Source of the DNA: Topomyia yanbarensis
Lineage: Eukaryota > Arthropoda > Insecta > Diptera > Culicidae
NCBI RefSeq assembly: GCF_030247195.1
Contig: NC_080670.1
Span: 95,143,416-95,207,415, forward strand
DNA: 64,000 bases
Direction: 5' to 3'
Shown: one piece after another, positions 33,570 through 44,900 of the stretch
Position numbering within the stretch: position 1 is the stretch's first letter
Layout: each line of letters opens with the position of its first letter
The notes under the pieces: model-generated
Database searches by the model: none
The model's input: the letters and a program-made list of their open reading frames with translations, nothing else
Told to the model about the DNA's origin: nothing
Position numbers and translations under genes: made by a program

Positions 33570-34330
33570 TTTTAAAATTTTTAACTTGCTCGTTATACCA
33601 AACTGGATATTTTGTGTTGCCTTGTCGCCTAATTTTTTTCAGTGGTACTTGTTCAACTATTATATCAAACAATTCTGTGTAAAAGACGTCTACTGAATTT
33701 TCGATACTTCTTTCATTTCTAAACAACGTTTGCCAATCTATACTGCTTAGTCTTTGTTTTATGTTGTCAAAATTTGCCAATTGAAATTGAAAGGCCTCTT
33801 CGTACTCGCAGTCGTCGGGTCTTTTGTTATCATGTACAAATACAGAAAACTCAATTGCTGTATGAAACGCTTCATTTTTCCATAGTGGAGTTAATGATTC
33901 GATGACACAGAAGTCTTCAAGAATGTTTGTGAATAATAAATCTAAATAACAGTTTTGCTGATTTCTAACATGATTAATTTGGTTAAGTCCTAAACTTGTA
34001 GTTTTTCAAATATGGCCTGCAGAGTTTCGTTATCCCCAACGACTGGAAGTAGGATGCTATCATTATCAGTGTCTGGAAAGAAGTCAATGCTTCGTTGATC
34101 GAAGTCACCATAAATATGAACTTTTACCTCTGGGGGGAGCCTGGTTATAATGTCTTCGGCAATAAGAAAAAACTTTTCAAATGTATATTTGCGGACATTA
34201 TTTGGGGGGAAGTACACAGAGGCAAATATATGTGTTTCAAAAATTTATGTTATACCCTTAACAGAAACTGTCCCTGGGATTCAGCCAGAAAAATTTTAAT
34301 TACTTCAGTTGTATAGATAATACTTATATA
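33570..34330 (-). pseudogene. APE-type LINE ORF2 fragment: endonuclease domain and linker
   Basis: Minus-strand translation shows an APE-like segment, SVYFPPNNVRKYTFEKFF then VHIYGDFDQRSIDFFPD (endonuclease GDFN-type motif with Q in place of N). LNQINHVRNQQNCYLDLLFTN follows (the INH.....LDLVFTN motif), then a linker with YPVWYNEQVKN ending at the A3 junction. Part of the frame is broken near 34000. It joins in register to the fragment at 12767-13434 when A3 is removed. The N-terminal part of the endonuclease is missing or too decayed to read beyond 34330. Confidence 0.78.
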
Positions 34331-34471
34331 TGCTAGTACTCAAATGAAATGTAATAGTCTCAATAATTAGTTATGAAAGTTAATCATGCCTTAGCCAAAA
34401 CTCATAGTTTTTGATATCTGTAAACACGCTGCATTTTTTGAAATTATTTTAATGTATTTAACATGATTTTT

Positions 34472-34870
34472 ACATTTCTTACAAAAGAAATGTATAGGAT
34501 TCGCTAAAAACTGTGAAAACTTTTTCCGAGGCCCGCAGGGCCGAGTTTCATATACCAATCGACTCAGGTCGACAAATTGAGACAATGTCTGTATGTGTGT
34601 TTGTGTGTATGTACAAAATGTCATGTAATTATCTCAGCAATGGCGGAACCGATCTTAATGAAACTAGTTTCAAATAAAAGGCCTAATGTGACCATTTGAC
34701 ACTATTATTTTTGTTTTTCGATATTATGTTTACTTTCCGAGATATGAGTGATTTTGTCAAAACAAAACATGTTTCAAGCGAATAGCTTTCGAACAAAGCC
34801 ATCGCGCAAACTAGATAGAAGTAGAAAGCTTATGAAAATACGTTTCTAACAAGCTATAGATTGTCAAAAT
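34472..34870 (+). mobile_element. Family-B 5' fragment
   Basis: It starts ACATTTCTT-acaa-AAGAAATGT after a T-run, continues GGATTCGCTAAAAACTGTG, GAGGCCCGCAGGGCCGAG, a short TG repeat and GCAATGGCGGAACCGATCTT. This parallels the first ~350 bp of B1. After about 34870 the match ends with no B-type 3' end, so the copy is 3'-truncated. Confidence 0.65.
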
Positions 34871-35390
34871 CCGTTTACGAGCGGCAGGCCCGATGAGAGA
34901 GGGAGGCAGCCAGTGCAATTGCCCTGGGGCCCGGGTCGTATTTGGGGGCCCGCGTTTTTACCCGGAAGATGGGCGAACACGTCTGGTGTTCATAGAAGAG
35001 CAATAAAAATAGCAATAGTAATTTCTTTGTAATCATTCACCTCATTAAATTGTTATATGATGAAAGCGTAAAAAAACGAAAAATTCAAAGTATTTTCGAA
35101 GAAAGCAATAGAGCGTCAAACAGAAATGCGAGCGCACGGACAAACACATTCGTCCTCTTGTACGTTCGCTTCATTGTTGGTGGTGCCCGTTGTTGGCTTG
35201 GAGACACTGAGCGTGATTATTTTTTTATAATTCGTTTATTTGACACGGCTCATAGCGGAAGCTTAACGGAACCGTGGATCTTTTATATGTTTACAAATGT
35301 AAAAATAAAAATATAAACAAATATTATAATATTGGATCTCGTGCGCGCAACTTTTTATTGCGAGCGGAAACCTTCAGGGTTTGCTGGCAA
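34871..35390. other. Unassigned stretch between the B fragment and LINE ORF1
   Basis: About 520 bp with a GC-rich patch (GGGGCCCGGGTCGTATTTGG near 34925) followed by AT-rich DNA. Short ORFs overlap on both strands without motifs. By position it could be the decayed ORF1-ORF2 junction and start of the LINE endonuclease, or an unrelated insert. Confidence 0.3.
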
Positions 35391-36200
35391 TCTGCATCTG
35401 GGGGGTCATTTAATTCGTTTTTGTTTTTCACGTCCAGGTCGAAGCCGGTTGTGTCCGCGATCAGATGTTTTTCCCTGTTTCTTCTTGCACTTATTGTTGA
35501 CCAGCGTAAATCCGTCACTGTTATTGTTATCCTTGCCAATGTTGCTTACAGTTGGTTTTGCGGTACTGGATGCTTCTTTTGGGGTTGTCATTATGGTCTG
35601 TGCAACAGCTGCCAAAAATTTGGCCACCGTTTGTTGTTCAGGCATTGGTATTGAAAACTCTGTTTTGGGTTGGTTTGCCGTAGATGAGTTGGCAATCGAT
35701 TGAGATGCGTCTTCCTCTGCATCTTCCGCGCAAGGTTGTCCATGATGAGCTGTCTGATTACAATACTTGCACGTAGGAGTTTGCCCCTCATGGGTGCATA
35801 GTGTAGTTTGCATAATTGTAGTTCCGTGAGTTTTGAGTTTTATTGTCATGTAGGAGGGCAAAGGCCTTTCAACCCGCACCCTCACTACGAAACGCCGTTA
35901 GAAGTACCCGGGAAGAAGTTTCTCTAAGTATCAGGTGTAACGGATTTTACTTCTCCGTATTGCGACATGCATTTTGCAATTGGCTCAGGAGGGGTACGAG
36001 GTGATAGGTCATATAACCTTACATCTATATAATCATTATCAATATATACGGGAATCTTAATTCCAACGTTGTCACTTTCAACCACGTGTTTTAAGTTGTT
36101 CTTCAAATAGAAAAGCTCGGCTTGTGCTAACGTGTTGAATGATATTAACACTGCACTGCGAAGATGATGATACTGAAATAAAATAAAAGACATTAATCCA
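35391..36200 (-). pseudogene. LINE ORF1 (gag-like) pseudogene, copy 1
   Basis: Two open stretches in minus orientation (36193-35924 and 35885-35406) are parts of one ORF1 broken by stops near 35900. The first has SAVLISFNTLAQAELFYLK, YIDVRLYDLSPRTPPEPIAK and CMSQYGEV (an RNA-binding-type fold pattern). The second begins RVRVERPLPSYMTI and has a zinc knuckle CKYCNQTAHHGQPC. A Lys/Arg-rich end with TLVNNKCKKKQGK follows. This matches mosquito-type LINE ORF1 architecture. Orientation and order relative to the endonuclease at 34.3 kb suggest that it belongs to the same LINE. Confidence 0.7.
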
Positions 36201-36419
36201 TTTATTGCCTCAGCGAAGATGATGATACTGAAGGTACAACACTTCCGTAAGTCTAAGTTGCATTTTTACCTTCAGAAGGTATTCCACTTCACTAAAACTC
36301 GGTCATTTTAAACAAAATTTAAAGTCAACGACCGCAGCGTTGGGTCGGAGTAAAGTCAACTTTACTCATAATGACAAGAATAATCCGATGTTTCCTTTGT
36401 TCTCGAGACAATGCACACT

Positions 36420-36900
36420 AAATCAAGAGGCATGTTGTTCGCTTGGCTCGATTGTACGTCTGACTGCGGCAGAAGTAGAAAGTAGACTGAGCGTGATTGT
36501 TGTTGAGTGAACATTTGTTCCTGTCAGATTCCTAGATATTGGTTTTGTAGCCGTTTGCGGTTTGGCATAAGATAACGGTGTGCTGTTTACGGTTATCGTA
36601 AGTGGACTTTTCTTAGCTGCTTTTGCACAAAGTTTTCCATGGTTCACTGTCTTTTTGTAGAACTCGCACATAGGAATCTACAATGGTTACATAACCAGTA
36701 TTGTCTGATGAAACGTCCCATTTTCGGGTGATTCACATAAAATGGTTACATATGAAAAAGTTGGTTTGTACGGAAGCATTCTCACCACAAGAACAACGTT
36801 AGGGAAGTTACAGCTCTTATGAAAGCCACTTCTCCGTATCTTGACATAAATTTGTTAATCACGATGTCAGTGGCGTGTGAAGATAATTCGTAGAAGCACA
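36420..36900 (-). pseudogene. LINE ORF1 (gag-like) pseudogene, copy 2
   Basis: A more decayed ORF1 copy lies upstream of the first: ATDIVINKFMSRYGEV near 36870-36820 parallels PEPIAKCMSQYGEV. CEFYKKTVNHGKLCAKAAKK at 36671-36610 parallels the copy-1 zinc knuckle and its CAEDAEE continuation, with the second Cys replaced by Tyr. It is a tandem or independent insertion of a related LINE. Stops and frameshifts interrupt it. Confidence 0.55.
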
Positions 36901-37359
36901 TCTCTCTAGAGCCTTTGCCTCTAGGGTGGGGCACTGTTATATGGAAAAACGTTTTTAATCCACCTAACAGTGTGATGAGACATTTCTTATAACTCTTATC
37001 ACTCTTCGGATATTATATCGTTTGAGAACATTTAGAACTTGATGCTTCGCGATGTTTTTGATAACACATACTACATGGGATAGTGGCAGGACTCAGAGAA
37101 TCGCTCAAATCAGCATAGGACAACATCAGTGCTAGAAATCTCAAACCAAATCAATGGGAAAGCGAAAAAATGGCCCATAAAATAGACATACCAACGAATT
37201 ATTGTTAATGCTCTGTTAATAAAATATCTATATTGTGGTGGGAAAACTGAATTTTCCTAAAGGGGTTATATATTGTACTGAGCCAAAAAAATCGAAATTT
37301 TTTTTTGAATCGATTTGAAGTTTATACTTTACTCAAATTTCCAACGCGACTAAGAACTA

Positions 37360-38030
37360 AGAAATTAACTCTTTTTCTTGGAAAGGGCGATACTAGCAGT
37401 GACACCGTTCAAAGAAAATCAACAGTGAATATTTCCAGACTTGGTTTTATTTCCTATTTAAGAACTATTGTGTTTTTACATCCTAGATTGCATGATTCAG
37501 TGATCAAAACCCAAAACTTCATAAGGTATTTGAAATTATTAAATTAAAATTTGTTTTTGCTATTGAAATTGACAAAATGATAGTATCACCCCTTTGGCGA
37601 TTGTTTACTTTTTCGGTCCCACCTATCAGCAGTGAAGTATCGCCCTTACGTTTTTTACAATAACTACCGTTCTACACCACCGATTTCGTCCGTGTTTTTT
37701 CAATAGCGATCATTGTTACTATTTACAGCTGGTATCAGATTGATAATCCTAAAAAAATACGAAAATAACAGTTTCGCCTCTAAACTGCTAGCAAAAAAAG
37801 TATCGCCCTGTTTGTTTGCATGGAGCTTGGAGGGCGAAACTTTAAATAAACAAACAAAAATACAGTTTCGCCCGTTGTATTTTTTGCTGTAGTTTAAGAA
37901 AGCAATATCGTAGAATCCAAATTTTTAGGTTAATTTGTTGCGTTTCAAAGCCCTCATTCGCATGTATGAAAAAAGCCTTATGTTTACATTTATAAGTATC
38001 GCCCTTTTCACAAAAAAGCGTTGAAATGAA
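37360..38030. repeat. Dispersed GGGCGATACT / AGTTTCGCCC motifs in B2
   Basis: The decamer-like motif GGGCGA(T/A)ACT or its inverse appears near 37384, 37640, 37775, 37800, 37843, 37865 and 37998. Related sites occur in B1 near 9115, 9282, 9335 and 12326. Spacing is irregular and both orientations occur. Its role is unknown. Confidence 0.45.
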
Positions 38031-39644
38031 ATCGCAGCTCCTGATATCACGCTATCTCTGAAGTGCATGCGTGCATAGTTCCAAATTTTACTTCGACATC
38101 GACTTTTTCTAAAGGTGACTTCCTAGTAGTATCCTTGATTTGAATTATTATCGCTAATCCTAATGCCAAAGAACAAATAAAAACCTCTTGAAAACGAACC
38201 GTTTGGGAAAATCATCATCATTACTGGAACTTGAATTTTGACGAAACTTTTCGATAAACTTCCGTCACTTGCGTTAATGCACTGGGTGCACAGTGCTCTG
38301 AAAATCTAGCGAAATCGTCTTAGGGCACCAGCGGGTCTAATTCAGAGCTATCTGCGCGGCGAGTTAAATTTGTAAAGAATACTAAAAATTAATTTCTATT
38401 CCATAATTTTCAGTTCAGCAATTCGAGAGATCGTGCTCACTGCAAGCCATGAAAAGTAGACTACGTTGTGAAGCGATGGTCACTATTTATTAAAAAATCA
38501 CGGTTAAATAAAAAATAAAACTATTAAAAAATTTCAAATAGTTTATAATTTTCACAAACTTATTAGGAAAAATTCTTTAATAAGCTTTCGTAATATTGTG
38601 TAGGAAAAAAGCTGAAAATTTCAATATTTTCTCTATCTGCAACATATAAATAGGTTCGCCAAATTTTGGAAGAAACTACCTAAAAATTGTTGTAGTTCGA
38701 TGCAATAAAAAATCTCCAAAAAAGAAATGTACCTATTAATGTGAAACACAGCGAATAATACATACAATAAAGACCCATTTTTATCAGTCTCATGGTGTAT
38801 TTTAGGCTGACAAAATGAGGACATTGACTAAATCGGGCGTTTTTATTTCTTTATAATAAACTGAAGCTGTTAAAATATTCTTCTCGTCCCTTGATGTAGT
38901 CTGATAACTATTTCTGATTATGATGAACTTTTTATTTTCGCATATTTCGCATATCTTCATGATAAGGAAAACACGCTCAAGAACGGATTTACTCGAATTC
39001 AGTCTTGTTCGTCTGCTAGAGCCCATCAAACATATGTTCATATTTGGCTGATAAAATCGGGGTTTCAATGTGTTATAATAGATATTCAGCATTCGAAGAA
39101 GTTTCTTGTGAACGAGTGTAGAACGACTTTGTTTCTACTTACTTGAAATCAGCGGTGTAGCCAGAAATTCGGTTTGAAACCGTAATTTTTGAAGTTTTAA
39201 AATTATGCAGAATTAATTTTTCAGAAAATAGTAACAGAGTTCGTGTCTTTAGCGAATTTGTTGAGACTTTATTATAGTCATGAATATTAACCTGAGAAAA
39301 TTCACCATAAATACTTCTTGGACGATATAGCGTCAAAATTATTTGATCAAATGATGCGCTGTTTAACGTTTGTAAAACTCATCGAAGATACTAACCCTCC
39401 GAAATTGGCGGTTTAAAAATGATGCTATCTTGACCTTAGATTACTGTTTTTAAACATTTGACCTATACATATAATTGGTCATACAACAAAAATCAAATGC
39501 TCATCAAAATCGATCAGAACCGCTAGAGTCGAATGGAAATCTTCATTTTTCATAAATTTCTCTCTACATTTGGAAAGTGTTATCCTCGTTATTAATCATA
39601 TTACGTTTTCGTCTCAACTCGACGCTCTCCCAAAATATACCTAG

Positions 39645-40420
39645 TGGTGCAATTGTGCTTTTCTCATTTGTCCAGACTACGATTCCATGGCTGGTTATGT
39701 TCAATACAACGGTGGAAATAAATATTACATGTTCAGTACGATTTGCACACACATACAATGGATCGACTGCCACGATCTTGAGATACTATGTTATACTGAA
39801 ACATCGCTTGAAACCAGCGGCGGATCATTGAGAAAGATCCGGGAGGTCCAGGTCCTGCGGAAAATTTTCAACTTATTAAGAAATTTTGAACTAGTTTTAA
39901 TTTTAAAGTAGCAACCCCTCACTGCATACTCCCTCCGGGCCGGTATGATTGATGATTTTTAGAGTGATTGCATAACCTTTCTATATGAGAAAGACAAAAA
40001 TGTACCAAAGTCCAAAATTTTTGTCAAACATCTCAATGTTTCATGCATTTTAAAGTCAGTTGGCATCAAAAATACAAATTTGATTTTGAAAATTTTTCAT
40101 TTCAGTTTATATGGGAATTTGCTGTGTGATTGCACTCTTCAACTCGTAACTCCGGGACCGGAAGTCCAATCAATAAAAAATTCAATAGCAGCCGATGGGA
40201 AGGTTGTACCTTTCATTTGAGACTAACTTTGTGCAAATCGGTCCAGCCATCTTTGATTAACAGAGGTCACATTTTTTCCACATACACACATACACACACA
40301 TACATACACACAGACATTTTCCGATCTCGACGAACTGAGTCGATTCGCATACGACACTCAGCCCTCCGGGTCGGGATTAGATTGACGAATTTTAGAGTGA
40401 ATGAGAAAAGCAAAAACATT
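39645..40420 (-). mobile_element. Family-A elements inside B2
   Basis: This is the counterpart of 6628-7399. A 3' signature (CCTAGTGGTGCAATTGTGC, lacking the TTTTAATCCA terminus) starts at about 39641. A 5' hairpin ends at about 39995 (CCTTTCTATATGAGAAAGAC), and a second A-type unit with CA microsatellite runs to about 40410. Presence in both B copies shows that it was already part of the B element before it was copied. Confidence 0.6.
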
Positions 40421-41936
40421 TTTAGCAAATGTTGAAAGTTATGCTTTTTTTGGTGAGCAGTTCTATGTTTCATAGACATTAAATCAATTTTAACTTCGCT
40501 TCCTATTAAATAAAGACCATAATTACAGTACATTTCTACAAAAACGAGCTCAATTTGAAAATAAATCTGAGGATTATGATTGATTACAGAACTCTGGAAT
40601 TTTCTATTGGAATGTTTTCAGGCAGGAATTCGATATTGATGTTATTAGACAACTGTGAAATCAAGACCAATAGATCAGTTACATATCAGGACCCCATTCC
40701 GACAATTTATCAAAAGTCCTCATGATGTTTACAACAACAGGTTATCAATCTACGGATCAGATCATTGTTATTGTAATGTTGAATTAAATCAGTCTGCATC
40801 CATAAATTTTCAACTTCAAGCCAATATTTTTTTGGGTGTTGGGGGGGGGGGGGGTTGTATGGTGTTAAACCTCAAAACCTTCTCTTGGCTACGCCGTTGC
40901 TTGGAGTTATTTATTTCGCTTTTCATTTTCCGATATGTTTCAGATCGATCCGATGGTTATAAGTTAGAAAAATTGCAGTCAGAAGGTTCGCACAAATGAA
41001 TATTTTTGTACTTGTACTTGTTGTCCAGACAACTTGGAAGTGTTCGGTGATTATTTCTAGCGGTTGTAAATAGTAAAATGAAATACAAAATTCGTTTTAT
41101 CGAAATAATGTATAGCTTATTTCAATGGATTATTACTATATTGAACAATAAATAGGCGACAAAGAGTAATCAACAAACAACAAACCATAACTTTTAAAGT
41201 ATTCAAAATAGATATTCAAAGTCTTTAGTAAAGTTATTCGCAAAAGTAAGAGCTACAAATTTGCTGAAGACATCATTTCGATATAATCACTTCCAAGAAA
41301 ATTTGTGAAAATATCTCAGCAAAAGCACAATACCAAAAGAAAGGGTATATTGCCTCCATTAAATTCTCCGAAGATACTATTGACCTAAAATAAGCCGTTT
41401 TGGCGTTAATAATAGATTACATGTTTTTGGTCATATTCCTGGCAATAAGAAATGATAAAAATCTTTCGTCCGCATTTAATGTTAAATATCTCTTTTGATA
41501 ATAGTCCGATTTCAACAATCTATAGCTTGTTCGAAAGGTATTCGTTAAAGCTGTCTAAAAACATATAAATTGGTAATCTATGTTGTCAATTTCGGCAGAT
41601 AATTTCAAAAAACTGCAAAAAACGCAATTTTTACGCATTCAAACATTCATATCTTGGAAACTAAACATCAGAATCAAAAACAAATTAATAGCGTTCATAC
41701 TGTCTTTTAGTTCTTTCATTTAAAATTGGTTTGGATAAGATCGGTTCAGCCATTGCTGAGAAACACGAATGAGAATTTGTCCGTTACATACACACACACA
41801 CAGACACACACACAGACATTGTCCCAAATCGTCGAGCTGAGTCGATTGGTATATAAGACTCGGCCCTCCGGGCCTCGGAAAAAATCTTGAAAGTTTGAGC
41901 GAATTCTATACATTTCTTTTATAAGAAATGTAAAAC

Positions 41937-43285
41937 ATAATCATAACCACATCAACCGAGCACAGCACTTTATTTGATTCCATTTGGGGTCCCAAACAAC
42001 TGTGCAAATTTTGGGGTCGATTGGTTTCGACCCGGCGTAGCGCATTACGTTTGAAATTTGTATGGAAATTAGTATGGGAAGACCTACTTTTTTGCATTTC
42101 CAATTCTACAGACTACAATTCTTCCTGCAGTATGCCAACAATTATATGAAAGTGTATTCCAGGATATGCTGAACAACTTTGCCGAAGGATACACGGTGCT
42201 ATAATATCTCTAAAACAAGTTATAGCTGTTCAAAGTTCGATAGATAACACTATATATTTTAGATTTACCGCATTGGTATGTTAGGATGAATTATGCAAAA
42301 GCCTTAGCTCAATTTCATGGGCGTATGTAGTTTAGTAGGAAATAGGACGTAGTGAGGGAAGAGGGTGGAGGGCTTAAATATATTGAAATTTGGACTGAAA
42401 TCACTGAAATACTGTCGAGTAGGAATGTTCAGATGAATTATTTGAAAACATTTGCACAATGTCTTATTCATAAGAGTAACGATAAAACAAAACATACTGT
42501 ATTTCTCTGCATTGACTTATATAAATAGATGTAAAGTTATAGACTGAATCAACTGATATCGAGTGAACTGAGAGAAGATTACAAGCAGAAAGTGGCCTAT
42601 TATGGTCAAACTGTATTCCTGTTTACTTTTCGAGACGTTTCTTAAGATCTATTGTTAAAAGTACAAATGGAACTAACGATGGCCAATATTTACACCCTGC
42701 AATTTCACCATGTTTGACATAGCGTGCTGATTATGTTCCAGACCATCAACCAAGCAGAAGTGTTTGTATCCCCTCACTGTTAAAATAAATATTCTAAATC
42801 CCTCCTGGGGTTGGAAATATTATTCCTGCTGTTGTAGCACGTGCAGATCGTTCAGCATCCTTCCAGGAATGCAGAATGCTCTGTTTTAATTGTTTTGTGT
42901 AGTTACCCAAGTAACCATAAGCACTAATTTAAAACTCTAGATAAGCTATTATAAGATAGCATTTACATTGCTAACTAGCCGTATACTAGTATTTTTAATG
43001 CTTCAATGCACCTAAAATATAAAGCATTGAAGCTAGCACTACACACCAAAAAACTAGGAGTGGGTAATGTCCGGGACATAACCGCGGTGTTGACGTAGGA
43101 CTAAACTTGGGTATATCATATGACATTCATGGATAATTTGAACCAATGCACTTTTTGAATGAATGTTTACTGGAAATTTCATGTCGAATGAGACTGCCAC
43201 ATTCATTGATTTTCTAGGACTTGCAAAAACCTTTGGGTTTGTAGAATAATTTGATAAACATTTGCTTATATGAATCACTGGTACA
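41937..43285. other. Unassigned AT-rich stretch
   Basis: No coding region recognised. One GC-balanced patch (GGGGTCGATTGGTTTCGACC near 42014) stands out. Near 43049-43090 there is a single copy of the inverted-repeat-element end CTAGGAGTGGGTAATGTCCG, GGACATAACCGCGG, related to the MITE ends at 46.1-47.0 kb. Confidence 0.35.
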
Positions 43286-43289
43286 TGTA

Positions 43290-43985
43290 CAGAAGAATTG
43301 ATAGGCGCAAACTCAATCCAAGTTATTAAATGGAACTTTCTAATTCAATTCTTTCTCCATTATGTTTTCATCCAAATAAGAACGGTTTGCAGATAACTAT
43401 TTTTGATGATACCAGGCGAGAATCCTTTCTAACGATTCGAACCTTGCCCGAATTCGCTTCTACTGCGTACATACACGAACATTCCCCTTTCGCAGCTCAC
43501 ATCGAATGAGCTTTGTATATCGCAATGCGATCTCTTTTATAAACTTCTTAGTGTAGATGGAAGTCCATCCTTTTGTGCGACAAATGGAAATATTTTCATC
43601 ATTCTTTTTGGTGTGGCTTTCGCTTAGTAGTTTGTAGATTAATTCGATAAACATTGGTTTATATGTGTCACTGATAAAGTACAGCAGACTTGACAGGCGC
43701 AAACTCAATCCAAGTTATTAAATGGAACTTTCTAATTCAATTCTTTCTCCATTATGTTTTCATCCTAAAAAAGAACGGTTTGCAGATAATTATTGTTGGT
43801 GATACCAGACGAGAATCCTTTCTAACGATTCGAACCTTGCCCGAATTCGCTTCTGCTGCGTACATACACGAACATTCCCCTTTCGCAGCTCACATCGAAT
43901 GAGCATTGTATATCGCAATGCGATCTCTTTTATAAACTTCTTAGTGCAGATCCTTTTGTGCGACAAATGGAAATATTTTCATCAT
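43290..43985 (-). repeat. Two diverged, reversed copies of the ~429-bp satellite unit
   Basis: The stretches 43310-43680 and 43700-43985 are similar to each other (shared CGCAAACTCAATCCAAGTTA and TTCCCCTTTCGCAGCTCACA). In reverse they resemble the units at 44.9-46.1 kb (CTGCGAAAGGGG, GTATGTACGCAGT, GATTCTCG). They are clearly more diverged than the units in the inverted arms. Confidence 0.6.
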
Positions 43986-44479
43986 TCTTTTGTCGTGACT
44001 AACGACTTACCTTTCAATATAGGGGCCCCTTTTCAAAATTTCGGAAGAAAAATGATATAAGATTTTGAACGCTTATATCTTTTGTTGTACTGAATGGATT
44101 TAATCAATTTCTTCGGCATTTTGTCGAAAATATTTGTACCAATGTTGTATTAAAATTTGGAATATGTAGGACATTCATTATCAACGGAAAAATAGTATTT
44201 TGAAAAATCTTTCGAAAACGACTCGGAAAAGTGAAGCCCATCCCGCACAGAGCCGTCAAAATGGTGCAGCAAATGAACAATAAAATAATGAAAAGTTATA
44301 TATAGGTCCACTACATGTTTGTTCCTAAGATTATTCGTATTGGGTTGCTTGACGAGAGCAGTTGGTGGGGGAAAGCCGGCATATTAGTTTTGGTTAAGCC
44401 ATTAGAAGCCGGACGGAAAGGAAAGGCTCATGCACGCCACGAGAACGAGCGAGAAAGCGATAGTAGTGCATATTAGCGA

Positions 44480-44690
44480 AAGCGTTACGTACATTTTGAA
44501 CCTTAATAACTTTTCTTCTATTAAACGGATTGCCAATCTTGTTTCATAAATCGGAAGGAAAACGTTCAACGCTTGCTACCGATACGTTGTTTGCTATATA
44601 AAATTTGTTTAAATAGTTCAAAAACTACTTTAAATGAGAATCAACAGTAATGATAAAACCTATAAATGGGGGTGTCGTAGCTTTTCTCAA
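44480..44690 (+). promoter_or_regulatory. TATA-bearing 5' flank shared with the H3 pseudogene
   Basis: Runs from TTACGTACATTTTGAACCTT through GGAAAACGTTCAACGCTTGC to AAAACCTATAAATGGGGGTG. The CCTATAAAT is a good TATA box. The same segment lies upstream of the H3-like pseudogene (48060-47850, minus) and in the right arm (56520-56300, minus). Conservation next to different histone-like bodies suggests a histone-cluster promoter origin. Confidence 0.5.
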
Positions 44691-44749
44691 AGCCAGACGT
44701 GTGTAAGACGCAGTGCATAACAGACGTGCGTGGTCGTGAGAAGCTGCAT

Positions 44750-44900
44750 CGGACGACCAATCAAATCGGCTACCACCGGAGAGAAGAAAAACGTTGGTGG
44801 CGGTGAGAAAGCCAAAAAGCCAAAGGCTAAGAAACGCAGTCACTGAAAAGGCGGGAGTAACTTCCACTAAAATTGCCACCAAAATATCGAAGGCTGCAAA
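44750..44900 (+). pseudogene. Histone-H1-like C-terminal remnant (left arm)
   Basis: On the plus strand, frames read KSATTGEKKNVGGGEKAKKP, KAKK and, after a 1-nt shift, AVTEKAGVTSTKIATKISKA. Lys/Ala-rich AKKPKAKK and ATK.SK runs are typical of insect histone H1 tails. No globular domain is present and the frame is broken. It runs directly into a satellite unit at about 44900. It could alternatively be another Lys-rich protein tail. Confidence 0.4.

Larger units (their letters stand above)
36951..41931 (-). mobile_element. B2: uninterrupted family-B element (4.98 kb)
   Basis: In minus orientation it begins ACATTTCTT-ataa-AAGAAATGT (41931 leftwards) and ends TTATAAGAAATGTCTCATCA, CACTGTTAGGTGGATTAAAA, ACG at about 36951. 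AAAAC flanks both sides (36946-36950 and 41932-41936). It matches B1 over its length, in inverse orientation, with local differences: no A2 insert at 37482, ~190 bp near 37650-37840 that B1 lacks, and a deleted A-type 3' terminus at 39642. It contains GGCCCGGAGGGCC, microsatellites, repeated GGGCGATACT-type motifs and no recognisable protein domain. Confidence 0.8.

Noticed and set aside
44625..44882. 85-codon minus-strand ORF with a hydrophobic start
   Set aside because: It is antisense to the histone-like remnant and TATA flank and is duplicated at 56099-56356 only because of the inverted arms.
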